DNA of 64,000 nt from Hemerocallis citrina (taxonomy: Eukaryota > Streptophyta > Magnoliopsida > Asparagales > Asphodelaceae), in the NCBI GenBank assembly GCA_017893485.1, contig CM030361.1, positions 309,295,724 through 309,359,723 on the forward strand, in the 5' to 3' direction. The notes under the pieces are model-generated. The model worked only from the letters and a program-made list of their open reading frames with translations. It was not told the origin of the DNA and made no database searches. The translations under genes were made by a program, and so were the position numbers. How positions within the stretch are numbered: position 1 is the first letter of the stretch; each line of letters opens with the position of its first letter. Below, piece after piece: positions 1-11,600 of this stretch.

Positions 1-3000
1 CTTTGGGCGAGTTGTTTCCACTTGTTGACGCGTCGACCCTGATTTCTTGAGTTCTATCTTCAGTCTTCATCCAATCTTTTGTCACGCCTCGCTTTCCAGA
101 ATACGGGAACACAGGCATGTAACTGAGGTCCAGCGAATGATATAAGCACGCCTACTCATATCATCCATAAGCTGTACCAGTTTTAGCTCAACAATATAAG
201 AAAAATGAATCACAACCACGCAGAGAACATAATCACATAAACGAGAATGAAATTCAATAACCGAATTTGGAATATAAGAACTTACCAAATAGCCCGAGAG
301 GCTCCTGCTCCAATCGTAGAAGAACTGTTCGTCAATGCCTTTTGGAAATTCTTCTTGTACACCTGTACTTGTTCATCTAAAAGAAAGAATAATTTGTCGT
401 TAGAGCAAGTACGGACAGCAAGTAGTGAAAGCAGAGAGTAAGGAACAAGGTATATGAAGAAATATGAATCAAGATCAGATTACAAGGACAATAATGGTAC
501 TAATAAACAATGGTCTTAATCGAGTATATATACATGTCAATTTAAGTTCATTATAGTGTCATTTCTCCTATTTAGTGCACGTACTACTGCGTCCCATACC
601 ACAGGTTCGGTGCACGCAAAACAGTGTACGTTGAGACATAGTGGTGGGATCTACAGAGCGTGTACTCGGTATCAATAACAATCATTTACCATTTACAATC
701 AATCAATTTCCAATTTTTCAATCAATCATTCACAATCAATACTTCTCCTTCCATGTCAATACGATATCACGATAGGCCTTACCGAGTACATTTTCTGAGA
801 CTGTCCACTACTAAGTCAACCCTTATAAACCCCGACTTGTTTAGTATTTTATTATTATGTCACTCATGTCCATGTAAGTGTGTATAAGGATGTCAAGGGA
901 ACGATACGAATGCAGCAACATGATGCATTGCTAAATAATAAACATGAAGTAGCAATCTAAAACAACAATTCTCTTTATATTATTTTAACTGATTCCTATT
1001 ATAACTGGGTCGAAACTTCAGTACAAGACAGACAAGGCAGCAGGAATTATAAAAGCTATCACGTATATGTTCATTCAAGTCGATAATCAACATATTATTG
1101 TATCAGGAAATGCATTACACTAATGTACAACAATTAAAATGTTCTTTTCTGTGTGCAATTCAATTTATGAAGTCATCGATCAAGTCACAATATCTCATTC
1201 AATCAATATATTCAATCTCCATTCATTTCCTTGTATACAATTCTAGTCATTTCATTTATGTCAATTGTGTATGTAGGCTTGGGTTTGAGTCAATGGATAC
1301 TAATAAGATGTCAAGAGTACGTCGGGTTAGCTCGTGTAAACTCTCGATACTCCCAACGGAAGGGACACAAGGCAAATTAGAATAATTAAGATGGAACTAC
1401 TTGCATAGAGATCAAAAATCTTGAACTAGAGTAAATAACGGAGTTCAAGTGGACTTGCCTTTTTCTTGTAGACGATTCAATAATATAATATTAAGGAATA
1501 ACGGGATCAGAATTTCGGGGAGCAATCCCAAGAACGCGTGCGAAGACCGAGCGAGAAAATCAAAGCAATAAGTAGCAAACAGTGAGAGCGCCCCACACTG
1601 GCTCTGCTCGAACAGCAAACGACAAATATGGGATCTGTGCGGCAAAACAGCAAACAACAAAAGCGACCAATAGGATATCACCCTCGCACCGGATCTGCCC
1701 CAAACACGGGACAGCGAAGATGGGATTTGGTGTGGCCGAAACACGGGACACTGCACTCAACCAATCAGACTTCTTCTCCTTTACTTCGACTGGGCGAGAG
1801 AGAGAGTGCGCCGGAGGGAATGGCGACCAGCGTGGGCACTCGGGGACAACGGCGGCGATGTGCGGTGGCGTTGGTCGGGAAGCGACGCAACACTAGAACG
1901 GCGCGAGGGGAAGCTTCGACGGCGAGAGCGACTGGCTCTGTTTCGCACTCGAAAACAGAGGAGAAGGAACGGGACTCCGGCAGGACTTGGACGGCGATGA
2001 CGAGGGCGGTAGAGGGTCTGCGGTGGATGTAGGGAGTGAGCGGAGAGGGTCGAGGTCCAACGGAGGTGAGCGGAGGCAACGCCTAGGAGTTCGGTGATGG
2101 GTTCGATGGGCTTGGCGATGGGTTCGGGTGAGTGGCAATGGCAGAGCGGCACTGCGATGATGGGGATGGTGGGTGGTGGAGCTTTTGACTTCGGCAATGG
2201 TGGAGCGCGGCGAGGTCGACGGCATTGGTGCTAGGGGAGGCAGCGATGGAGGTACTGCAGTCGGTTGGAGGAGGAGATGACGGGGAGCAGGAGCGGCCGC
2301 GATTGGGGAAGCTTCGAAGGTCTCGACAATGGCGGAAGTCTTCGATGGTGGCAGAGAAGAAGTCGAGGGCGAGGTTGAGGACGGGCGGAAGTGTGTCGAC
2401 AGCGGCTTAAGCGAAGGAAGACGAAGGTGGTTCGAGCGGGGAGTGGTCGATTGGTCGGCAGCAATGGCGGCACACCGATGGGTTCGGCAATGGAGGGAAG
2501 CAATGGAGGGAGAGCGAGAGGTGGAGCTTTGAGGTCTGCGATGGAATGGTGAGGCGAGCGAAGAAGACGGTGCTCGACGTGGAAGACGAGTGAAGGTGGG
2601 GGCAATGGCGTCGAGGTGCAGAGCGACGTTGGGTGGTCGACTCGAGATGGTTGATGGGTTCGAAGTCTGGAGGAGCAAGAAGAAAGTCGAAGGCGAAATT
2701 GGGAAAGCACTGTGTTTCGCTTGGGTTTTCTATTGGGGAAAAATAGAGGAGGGAGAGAGTGGGAGTAACGGGAGGGAGTGGGAGTAACGGGAGAAAATAA
2801 TAAATATAACATTAAATAAGGGGGGTAGTTAGAAAGAGTGGGGATGTGGTTACGGGGATGTGGGAAGAGTGGAGAAAAGTAGGAAAATTTGTATACGGGT
2901 GGGTTAATCCGTGCAATAGGAGTAATGGGTTCTGGGTTAGTGGGTTTGGGCTTGGGCTTAAAAGGGGCTCAAAATATTTAAATAAAATAATTAGGATGTT

Positions 3001-3240
3001 GGGCTAAATTTCTGGGGCCAGATTAATTAAATAAATAAATAAGATCAAAATATGGAATTGGGCTTGTCATAACAACTGGGCTCAGATTAATAATTAATAA
3101 AATCAAAATACAAACTTGGGTTTATAATAAACAATTGGGATCCAAAAACAGTTTAAATAATATAATCAATTAGGGGAAAATAGGTATAAGATACCGAGGG
3201 TTTAAATTCAGAAAAATACTTTTAAAAATACGTATTAATG
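1..3240. other. Repeat-like region without a recognised gene
   Basis: No reading frame here matches a family I know. Positions 1-1440 are AT-rich. Positions 1750-2760 are GC-rich and purine-biased on the plus strand (GGCG, GAGG and GATGG words), which gives long but low-complexity minus-strand frames rich in Pro, Ser and Arg. Positions 2820-3200 are AT-rich with repeated GGGCT words. A TGTCACGCC word at 80 resembles the start of some plant Ty3-type LTRs, but no matching end was found. It is probably decayed retroelement sequence, by inference only. Confidence 0.4.
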
Positions 3241-3244
3241 GAAA

Positions 3245-5535
3245 CAAGGGTTACATCTTTCGTGCACACATCTTCAACGATTGAGGCCTCAAGCGATTCC
3301 TGTAATCGGTTAGAACCCTGACACTTGTATACTATTTTCTGAAGCAATTGTAGAGACAAGAGGAGTTAGTAGATCTTTAGCCATATGTTTAAGAATATTG
3401 CAAACATGTTCATGTTCTTTCCAGCATTGTAGCACATCAATACAACAACAACAACAAAGCCTTTTTCCCAACTAGTTGGGGTCGGCTATATGAATTTTGG
3501 TTTTCCATTCTGCTCGGTTTCATGTAGCCGACCCCAACTAGTTGGGAAAAAAGCTTTGTTGTTGTTGTATTGATGTGCTACAATGGTGGCAAGAACATGA
3601 ACATGTTTGCAATATTCTTAAATATATGGCTAAAAATCTACTAACTCCTCTTGTCTCTACAGTTGCTTCAGAAAGTACATTTTCTACAAGTGGCAGAGTT
3701 TTAACAGATTACAGGAATCGCTTGTTGATTGTAGCACATCAATCCTTGCATTAAAACTCTCACTATCTTATTGATTATACCAATTTAATTCATTCGGTTG
3801 ATTAGTCCTATTTTTTATTGATTGAATTTGAGCAAGTGAATTAAAAGTGGCATCGTCTAATTTACTCTTACCCTTAGCTTTAGAAGTAGAAGAAATAACT
3901 ATACTAGTTGTACTATTAGATGCAAAATATCTATCATAATAATCATACAAGTTATTCAATGTCGATTCAAAGCTTGCTAAAAATTTATCGCAATTAATTT
4001 CAGATTCATCTCCAAGTAAAGTAAAATACATTTCAATCACACTCTTCGTACCCGCTAATTTGATACGATGATCCATAACTGTAGCAATACAATACAACAT
4101 AGGAGGGGGACTAAAATACTTCAAAAATTTAGTGATGCGGGGTTAACAATATGATCAATGTAAATATCATCAATTATTTCTTGAAAAATTTGCATCATAG
4201 TAATTAGTGAAATAAAAATACTATTAGAAGCAGGATTATAAGATTTTGAAATTTTCAAAGTTGCGGTTTTAAAAGGTTCTAAAAATCGTAACAAAGATTC
4301 GACATAATACCATGTTCATTCATTTGAAAAATTTCCATATTTTTTGCAAAACAAAAATAACAACATTAAATAAATCAAAAGTAGAGTTTCATCGGTGTTT
4401 AACATCCTTAAGAAATTTTCTAAAATGTACACCCTTAAGCTTAAATCCTTTTTTAAATTGTTGACGCAAAGAGCCACTTAAAGTAATAAAATGTACACAA
4501 TTTCTAATATTATGCAAAAATGGTTCGGCTATTTTTAATGCATCTTGAACACAAATTTATTGTGACATGCAAATCTAACGTGAAAAATTTCTAAACATAG
4601 AGGAGCTAATTATGTTTTTAATGTATTAATCGAAGCATTGTTGTTATATGCATTATCAAAACTAAGACAAATTTTTTTATTACAAATATGAAAGATATCA
4701 CAAATTTTTAAAATACGATGTGCAATTACTAAATCACTATGGGGATACGGAAAAGCCGCAAGTGATATGATCCTCTTTTGAATCATCCAATCACTATCGA
4801 TCCAATAACAAGTTATCCCATCATTGGAATATCGTTACAACATTTTCAACAATCGGAAGTTAACGATACTCTATAAGTTAAACTAAACAAAAGTGCAGTT
4901 AAACCATCTTTCATTTCGTTGTAAAGTTTAAAACAATCGGATTCGAGTGTATTTCTAAGAATTCTTCGAAAATGTAGATTTAGTGCATTTTGGTTAAATT
5001 CTTGTACGTTCCTATTCTCGGAATAGGAAAAAGGTAACTTCCCCTTAATAACTAGATGGGTCATTTTCCGTCGAACATTTTCGAGATGATATGAGTGGCT
5101 ATCTACATGTCCGGTATTAGGTTGAATTTTTCGTTGGCTGAGTTGGTTTTGTAATAGATCCTTGTGTACATTTTGTATGTCGTTTAATTGTATCCATTCC
5201 CTCACCCTTCCTCCATTTGTAACTCTTCAAATAAGTTTTACAAACCTTATGTCCTACACGCAGATTATCCTCATCGGGGTTATAATCATAATATTTGTGT
5301 CAATCACTAGTTTATCCCCTAGTTTTTCTACTAGTAGTGAGTTCGGTTTATTGTGTTTGTGTGTCAACATTATGTATTTCTTTTTCTATGTTGTTTGGAG
5401 GGGCATCGTGGGATCCTACCATAGGATTCGGTATAAATTTGGGCTCTACATGTGGACTATTGGAGGCCGACGTGAAGTACCGGTGGAATCTTGTCCACTT
5501 TGGTTACGACCGCTACCTCGTGATCTAGATATGGC
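3245..5535 (-). pseudogene. hAT transposase pseudogene
   Basis: Reading leftward, 5205-4846 and 4124-3768 encode recognisable hAT transposase segments. The second contains the stretch around LLYCIATVMDHRIKL and a KLYDYY-like motif (here NLYDYYDRYF) typical of the domain before the C-terminal dimerisation region. The hAT dimerisation domain (WW-x-E, then PVSTVASES-like, then GRVL-x-DYRNRL) lies at 3460-3245. Between 4124 and 4846 the frame is broken by several stops and shifts, while translated pieces still look like a transposase (for example SFDNAYNNNAS). The N-terminal BED-finger region is only faintly visible at 5200-5535. It cannot make a working protein. Confidence 0.75.
3290..3722. repeat. 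Large inverted repeat, two arms of about 205 bp
   Basis: Left arm about 3290-3496 and right arm about 3520-3722, separated by about 23 bases. The outer part of each arm is the hAT dimerisation domain (plus strand in the right arm, 3572-3754). The inner ~55 bases are a retroposon-like tail (CAACAACAACAAAGCC, then CCAACTAGTTGGGGTCGGC). The junction between the two parts is the same in both arms, so the whole module was duplicated in inverted orientation. Confidence 0.85.
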
Positions 5536-6046
5536 AATAGTCTATACGAAAAATAAACAATTTCTAGTATTCTAATGTATGTGAAAAAATAAAAAACAAT
5601 CTAGCAGAGATGTATAAAAAAATCTAAAAAACAATAGGAGGGTTGAAAGAGAGAAATCCGAGAAAAAACCAACGAAAAAATATATGATACAAAAAATTAG
5701 AAGTACAACAAAAATAAAGAGTTGAGAAGGTTGTGAATTTTGATACCATACTTTGGTAATAATCGTATGGATAAAATGAAAGAGAAAATAATAGTAGAAG
5801 TAGACATAGTCGATTGAGAAGTGTAGTATATGTAGTCGTAGAAAATAGAGAAAGAGCTTCTTCGTTGAGGGAGTTTGTAGTCGGGAGCGTTGTTGAATCA
5901 CCACGAATTCGATACAATCGAAATTGTAAATTTTTTGTTACTTGCTTCTTCGATGAATGAAATTCTTTAAATTGAGTAGTAGTATAGAGAGTAAGAGAGT
6001 TAGGTGTAGAAAAAAATTGATTGAAGTTGGGGGGTTTTTATAGGGA

Positions 6047-6047
6047 C

Positions 6048-6099
<52 letters not shown>
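6047..6099. repeat. Poly-C/poly-A compound tract (C22 then A31)
   Basis: Twenty-two C residues are followed directly by thirty-one A residues, close to the right end of the hAT element. Read on the minus strand it is T31-G22. Confidence 0.9.
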
Positions 6100-6103
<4 letters not shown>

Positions 6104-6372
6104 CAACCCCAAAACAGACAACCAAACGGCTCTCTCTCTTGCACTAGGGAAGAAAGGAGCTGTTTAACCCATGCCAGTCGGCCATTTGACCCGTTTGGGT
6201 CAAACGGGTCCTAACCCGCTTGTTAAACTGGCAGGTTGCAGGGCGGGTTGGATTCGTTAATTTGGTGACCCGGGTCGATCCATTCCGCTAAGAGGGTTCG
6301 ACCCGGACCCGACCTGGTTGCTTGCCGGCCGGGTTGGAGTGGGCGGGTCGCGGGTCAACCGGACCCGGTTGC

Positions 6373-8230
6373 CATCCCTAGCCTAATGGATAGTGAAGCA
6401 ATCAGCAGTGAATTTGCATCTGCTTAAAGGATTTGGTAGTTTCATGTTTGACCTCCCGGTGAGAGATTGGTAATTCATACATTGCGCAATGGCAAAATGG
6501 ATTTCAGATATTAGCAATAGGATTGCAATTGTAGTCTCATTGTGCCATTGCTTTAGTTTATGGTGCATGGAGGTGTTCTGAAACATGTGATCCATATGTT
6601 GTAGGATGAGCAAGTCGTTTTTCTTAGTAAAAGTATTATTTGGTGGGCATGTCTTCTCCCTTTATGGCGAAGAAGGTATTTCTAACAATCATCCTTATCG
6701 TGGAGTTTGTATCTTTGTATATTGTCCTTGTTATAAGCCTATAAGTGGTGCAGGCGGAAAAAATGAAAAAGGGGAACCGATAGGTGGCACAAAATTGTGG
6801 GCCTTGTGGCTGACTTAGGTAGAATCATGGCTCAGCCCCTGATTTTAAGTAAAGTTGCAAGTTAATAACTATGCATTGAAGAGTAAATGAGGCTCAATGA
6901 CTAGCATTTTGAAGTGGAAATGAAGGGTTTGCATGTGCTAATAATCTAGTACTTCCTAATCTCATGGTCGCAGTGAGCATTGGTGGACTGTATAATGCAG
7001 TGACAGGCCAGGAGGGAGCAGATGTATATTTATATTTTTTCAGATTAATGCTTTAGGTATCCTATAGTAGCCAACGATGTCCATGTACTTAAAGGGCGTT
7101 TATGCAAAGTAGTTGTTAGTTTTGCAAAGGCCCCCTATTATTTATTTATTTATTTATTTATTTTTTAAGATGAAGATGTCGCTTCACTAATGAAGTGCTA
7201 ATGAAACACAGTAGTACATAATACAAAATGGAGGCCAAGTTCACTAAGAACAATGACCGAACTCACTACATCAACTAATCAAAGTAGCATAAATATACAT
7301 ATACAACATGAAACTCCAAAATGCAGACATGAAGAGCAGCACAGCTTAAGAAACCGCAACCCCCAAAGAAACTGGAACTACTCCAAGCGAAGCCTCTTTC
7401 TAGTACCTGCTATCCCTGCCCAAGATAGAATATAGGCAAAAATCTTATGCATCACTGTAGTAAGGTGCCCTATTTATTAGCTTGAATTTAGTGCAGGGAC
7501 ATTTTTGGCTACTTGAAGAAATACCTGTAGCAATACTGAAAAAGGAGGTGAAAATCTCTCTCTTTAAGAATATGATTAGGTAAGTTTTTTTTAATGACTA
7601 CAGTTACCATTTATGTGGAAATAGAGGTATGCAAACTCATAAAAGTTTTCATGCCTCTATCTACCAAAAGTAGATGATTGGGGTGATACTATGTTGAGTG
7701 TGGAACTTGAGACAAAGTGAGATTGGATTCTAAACATAGTCATCTCGACCCTGGAATAGGTGCCAAACAGACCCATTCTCTGCACTAATGGATGTGGTCT
7801 ATAATAATTGCAAATTTCTAAACTCTTACTCCTTATTAAAATAGGTATGCTAATGGATAGTGCTGCAATAAACAGGGAATTTACATCTGCTTAAAGAACT
7901 TGATAAGTAATGCTAACAGTGCCATTTGGATTGACAAAGCGTATTTCAGATATAAGCAATGGTGTGCGCTGTTGAAGTCTCATTGTGCCACTGATTTAGT
8001 TTATGGTGCATGGAGGTGTACTGAAACTTGAGATCCTCATGTTTTAGGAAGAGCAAGCAGGATTTAATGGTGAAAAATTCATCTATCCGGCATTTCTTCT
8101 CCCCTTTATGCAAAGAAGGGTTCTCTAACAATCTCACCCTTATTGTGGAGTTTCTATCTCCTTGTTAGAAACCTAAAATTAATGCAGGGGAGAAATGGGG
8201 GAAAAGAGAAACCGGTAGGTAGATGGTATG
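6373..8230 (+). repeat. Diverged direct duplication (about 6373-6830 and 7848-8230)
   Basis: Two copies share CTAATGGATAGTG, the stretch around TTATGGTGCATGGAGGTG, and a tail around ACCGRTAGGTRG, at roughly 75-80 percent similarity with gaps. No protein match was seen. The hAT terminus at 6379 abuts the left copy. The sequence between the copies holds a (TTTA)n run at 7138-7165 and nothing else recognisable. The region is probably 5' flank or intron of the lyase gene. Confidence 0.6.
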
Positions 8231-8628
8231 GTGAGTGGACACAACCAAGTTCAGAGAAGTGTTCAACCAGCAGATGCCTATTGGATTGACCAAGATTGTT
8301 TTTAAGCTCATGAGTGCTACAGGTTACACATTTATATAGAAATTTTCATACCTAAGGATGCAGGCATGCAGGGTGAGGAGGGGGTTGTGGTGAGCATTAT
8401 GACTTCACAATTATGGGCAGTTATTTGTCCAGGAAATTAATTGATTGTGTTATGGTGAACTTCTACTATCCAATTTTATATTTCGCTAAAATTGGTTTAT
8501 AGAGCCTATGCCACAAAACTTATCAAGTTTGTTTCATCTGAAAATTTGGTTTTTTGTATTTTACTTGTATCTTTTTATTACAGATCAAGGTTATCTTTTT
8601 TCAAAATTAACATCACATCTATCTTTAG

Positions 8629-11600
8629 GTTGTAGAGAAATTACAGTCTGGTAACAAATCCAAAAGAGATGGTTGGCTTACTGAGCTGCCAAGTGTTGGA
8701 CTGGGACAAGGAGTTATTGATAAGTTAGAAGATTCGAAATGTAAAGATGTTGCTTGGGAAGGAAAGTGCTCTGGCACAGTGTATGCTTGCTTTGTTGTAT
8801 CTGCTTGTATATTTGAAAAATGCTAGTCTTTTTAGTATACAATCATTTGACCTGTCTACCCTTTTTCTGATTTTGTCTATATCATTTGCAGTTATATTGG
8901 TGGAAAGGATTCGGAGCGACACTTCTCCTTGATAAATGAGGCTTATTCCATGTGAGTAAGACAATATGATATTTATATAGAAAACTGCATATTCTGTGTT
9001 AAAACTAGTTGAGAATTTATGTTTCTTATAATTGGTAATAAGCATGTAGCTTATGGGAGCTTCTGAATCATTAAACACATATTGATGCAATTAAAACAGA
9101 CATATAGTTTGATACATTTCATGGTAAAACACATGTAATAATTGGTATTTGAAACCATTGGGATAGTGCATCCTATATGTACTGCCCTTCATACTTATAA
9201 GTGTATAAGTATTACATACAAGGTGAGGAATTCAGCTAGTTTTGTTTCAAATGTTTCTAGGTGTATATTTTTGTCATGAATCACAATATTCCTTAAACAT
9301 GTTCTGAATTCTAATAAACTTTTATGTTATTGTAACATCTGTTTATTAGTTTTTGTTGTGTGTAACTCAGTAAGCAAAACTGTTACCCTACCCAATTTTG
9401 TAAACCTGCAGCGAAACGTTATCTTTGCCCCAGTTTAAAGGTTTGGATCGGGATCAGTTGGATCAAGGTTTTGGAGGGGGGGACTTTTAGATACTTCTCC
9501 AAAAGATTGGGATGGGCAACCTGATCCGGATCACGGATTGGTTGAGATGGACGTGGGATCGACCGGATCAGACCGATCCAGGACAATACCACCGATCCAC
9601 AAATTTTAAAAAATGATTAAATAGATCAATTGATTTTCAAAAATTGTTAAATTATTTTAATTAATAACACCTTACACCAAAAATCCGGTCCACCGATCCA
9701 ACAGTGCCGATTTCGCCGATTCCGATACAATTTTTTTGGCAATCCGGTACCTAGATTTTGAACCTTGATCCTTGCCCTACCGAATATGTTATTGGAAAGA
9801 GTGTACAGGCCACTCTTCTCAGTGCCATCCCCACTTGGTGTGTATAATCCATGATTCTGCAGATCATACTAAGCTTGATTCTGGATTTATTACATGCAGA
9901 AGGGATGTATAGCAATTGCCAATAGAGGTTAAGCAAGCACACATCATTTTGACAAGTTCAATGATTTGGCCGTTGGGGTTGAGATGGTAACATGTAGGTT
10001 CGGAGAGAGAGAGATAGCCTCTGTGAAACCATTTCCATTAACCTACCCTATTTGTGATGGGTAAGGGTGAAAGGGTTCACTCTTCCCATTACCGTCCTTA
10101 TGATCATGGTTCTGTTATTTATTACGCTTGTCAGGTATCTGGGGTCGCTCTGTCCATAACCATCCCTAGTTGGTGGATATTGTCATTATTTTGCTATTCA
10201 TTAGGCTTAAGGTACCCGTATCATGACATGCAGAAGAAAATGGATAGCAATTGTCAAATTGAGGTGTTAAGGGAGCACAATACATAAATTAGACAAGTCT
10301 AATCTTTATTTTAAATTTTATTTAGAATATCATTATCCGTAGGCAACACTATTTTATCTATATCCGGTCATCTTCCAGCTAAAAGAACTTGTAAGCCAAC
10401 ATCTGGGTGTATCCTCATAGGCGAGGAATCAGATCTTACTTCTCTAAATAACTTGCACACATCTCGATAGGGACAAACCTGATATTAACACCAAACTGAC
10501 GATGGTGGAAGAAAGTTTGAAATTCACTGAGCCCAAATTAACAAATGTAGTGGAAAACATGAAGTAATCAAGCTCTAAGTGAGATTGTGAGATACATTAT
10601 GTTCTATGATGTACTAAAAAATTATCATGGGTACTTTCGAATATGACATAAATGTGAAATCTTTTGTTTACATCACATTTAAGGTTCTCGCATACGAACC
10701 CTTTGCACCAAGATGTATTTCAAAGCGTGGCACGCTTTGAGGCAGAAGTAGTAGCCATGACTGCTGCACTTCTTGGAAGTAAAGAGAAGGCATCGGGAGG
10801 GCAGATTTGTGGCAACATGACATCTGGAGGGACTGAAAGTATACTAATGGCAGTCAAAACTTCTCGTGATTATATGAAAGCAAAGAAGGGGATCACAAAA
10901 CCAGAAATGTACGTAGACTTTTTGCAGCATTTCTATTTCTTTGAGCCTTTTTAATGGAAACTATCTTCAGAGTTCAAAAGTTTTGTTTTTTCTGCATCTT
11001 AGGATAATCCCTGAATCTGCTCACTCTGCATATGACAAGGCTGCACAGTATTTTAACATTAAGATCCGACGTGTTCCTGTAACAAAAGAGTTTATTGCTG
11101 ATGTGAAAGGCATCAGGCGGTGCATCAACAAAAACACAATTTTGGTAAACTTTCTTCATGATCTACATTATACATTAGATTCTTAGAAATGACCAAGTCA
11201 CCACTTATGTGGACATGATCAGTTATTATTTGAAACGAGGACACAGTTGGTAACTTAGGATCATAGACAGCATCTTTCTTGTTTATAATTTTATCATCTA
11301 GGAAAATTATACTAAATAAGGGTTGATTCAACGCCATTAAAATTGTCATAAGACTCATCTGCCATGGAGTCTTCTGTCCATATTCAATCTCCCTGTGTTG
11401 ACACAAAATGTCTTACGTGATGATGCTGATGCTGATGTGGATTTATATACCAATTTATCATCAATGGTAGGAAATATTTTAGTAGCTTGTTGACGGAGAT
11501 ATCCTTTCCATAGTTGAAGCTAATTTGCTTTCCATGATTTTCTTAGATTATTGGATCAGCACCAGGATTTCCGCATGGCGTAATCGATCCTATTGAAGTA

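Larger units (their letters stand above)
3245..6379 (-). mobile_element. Decayed hAT-superfamily transposon
   Basis: The transposase remnant reads on the minus strand (3245-5535). The plus-side terminus at 6379 reads, inward on the minus strand, TAGGGATGGCAACCGGGTC, which is a typical plant hAT end, followed by many GGGTCGGGTT-like subterminal words (6160-6375). The stretch just outside (GCCTAATG) could be the 8-bp target duplication, but the other terminus was not found, so the left end is probably deleted. A C22-A31 homopolymer pair lies at 6047-6099. Confidence 0.7.

Noticed and set aside
1781..2812. Long Pro/Ser/Arg-rich minus-strand frames
   Set aside because: Several frames are open at once in a GC-rich, purine-biased block; no motif, no start context, no splice logic. 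They are a composition artefact.
80..3328. Possible 3.2-kb solo LTR from TGTCACGCC (80) to ACCCTGACA (3328)
   Set aside because: The supposed right end lies inside the hAT dimerisation domain, read on the minus strand as GTGTCAGGGTTCTAACCGATTAC-like coding sequence, and the flanks do not form a target duplication.
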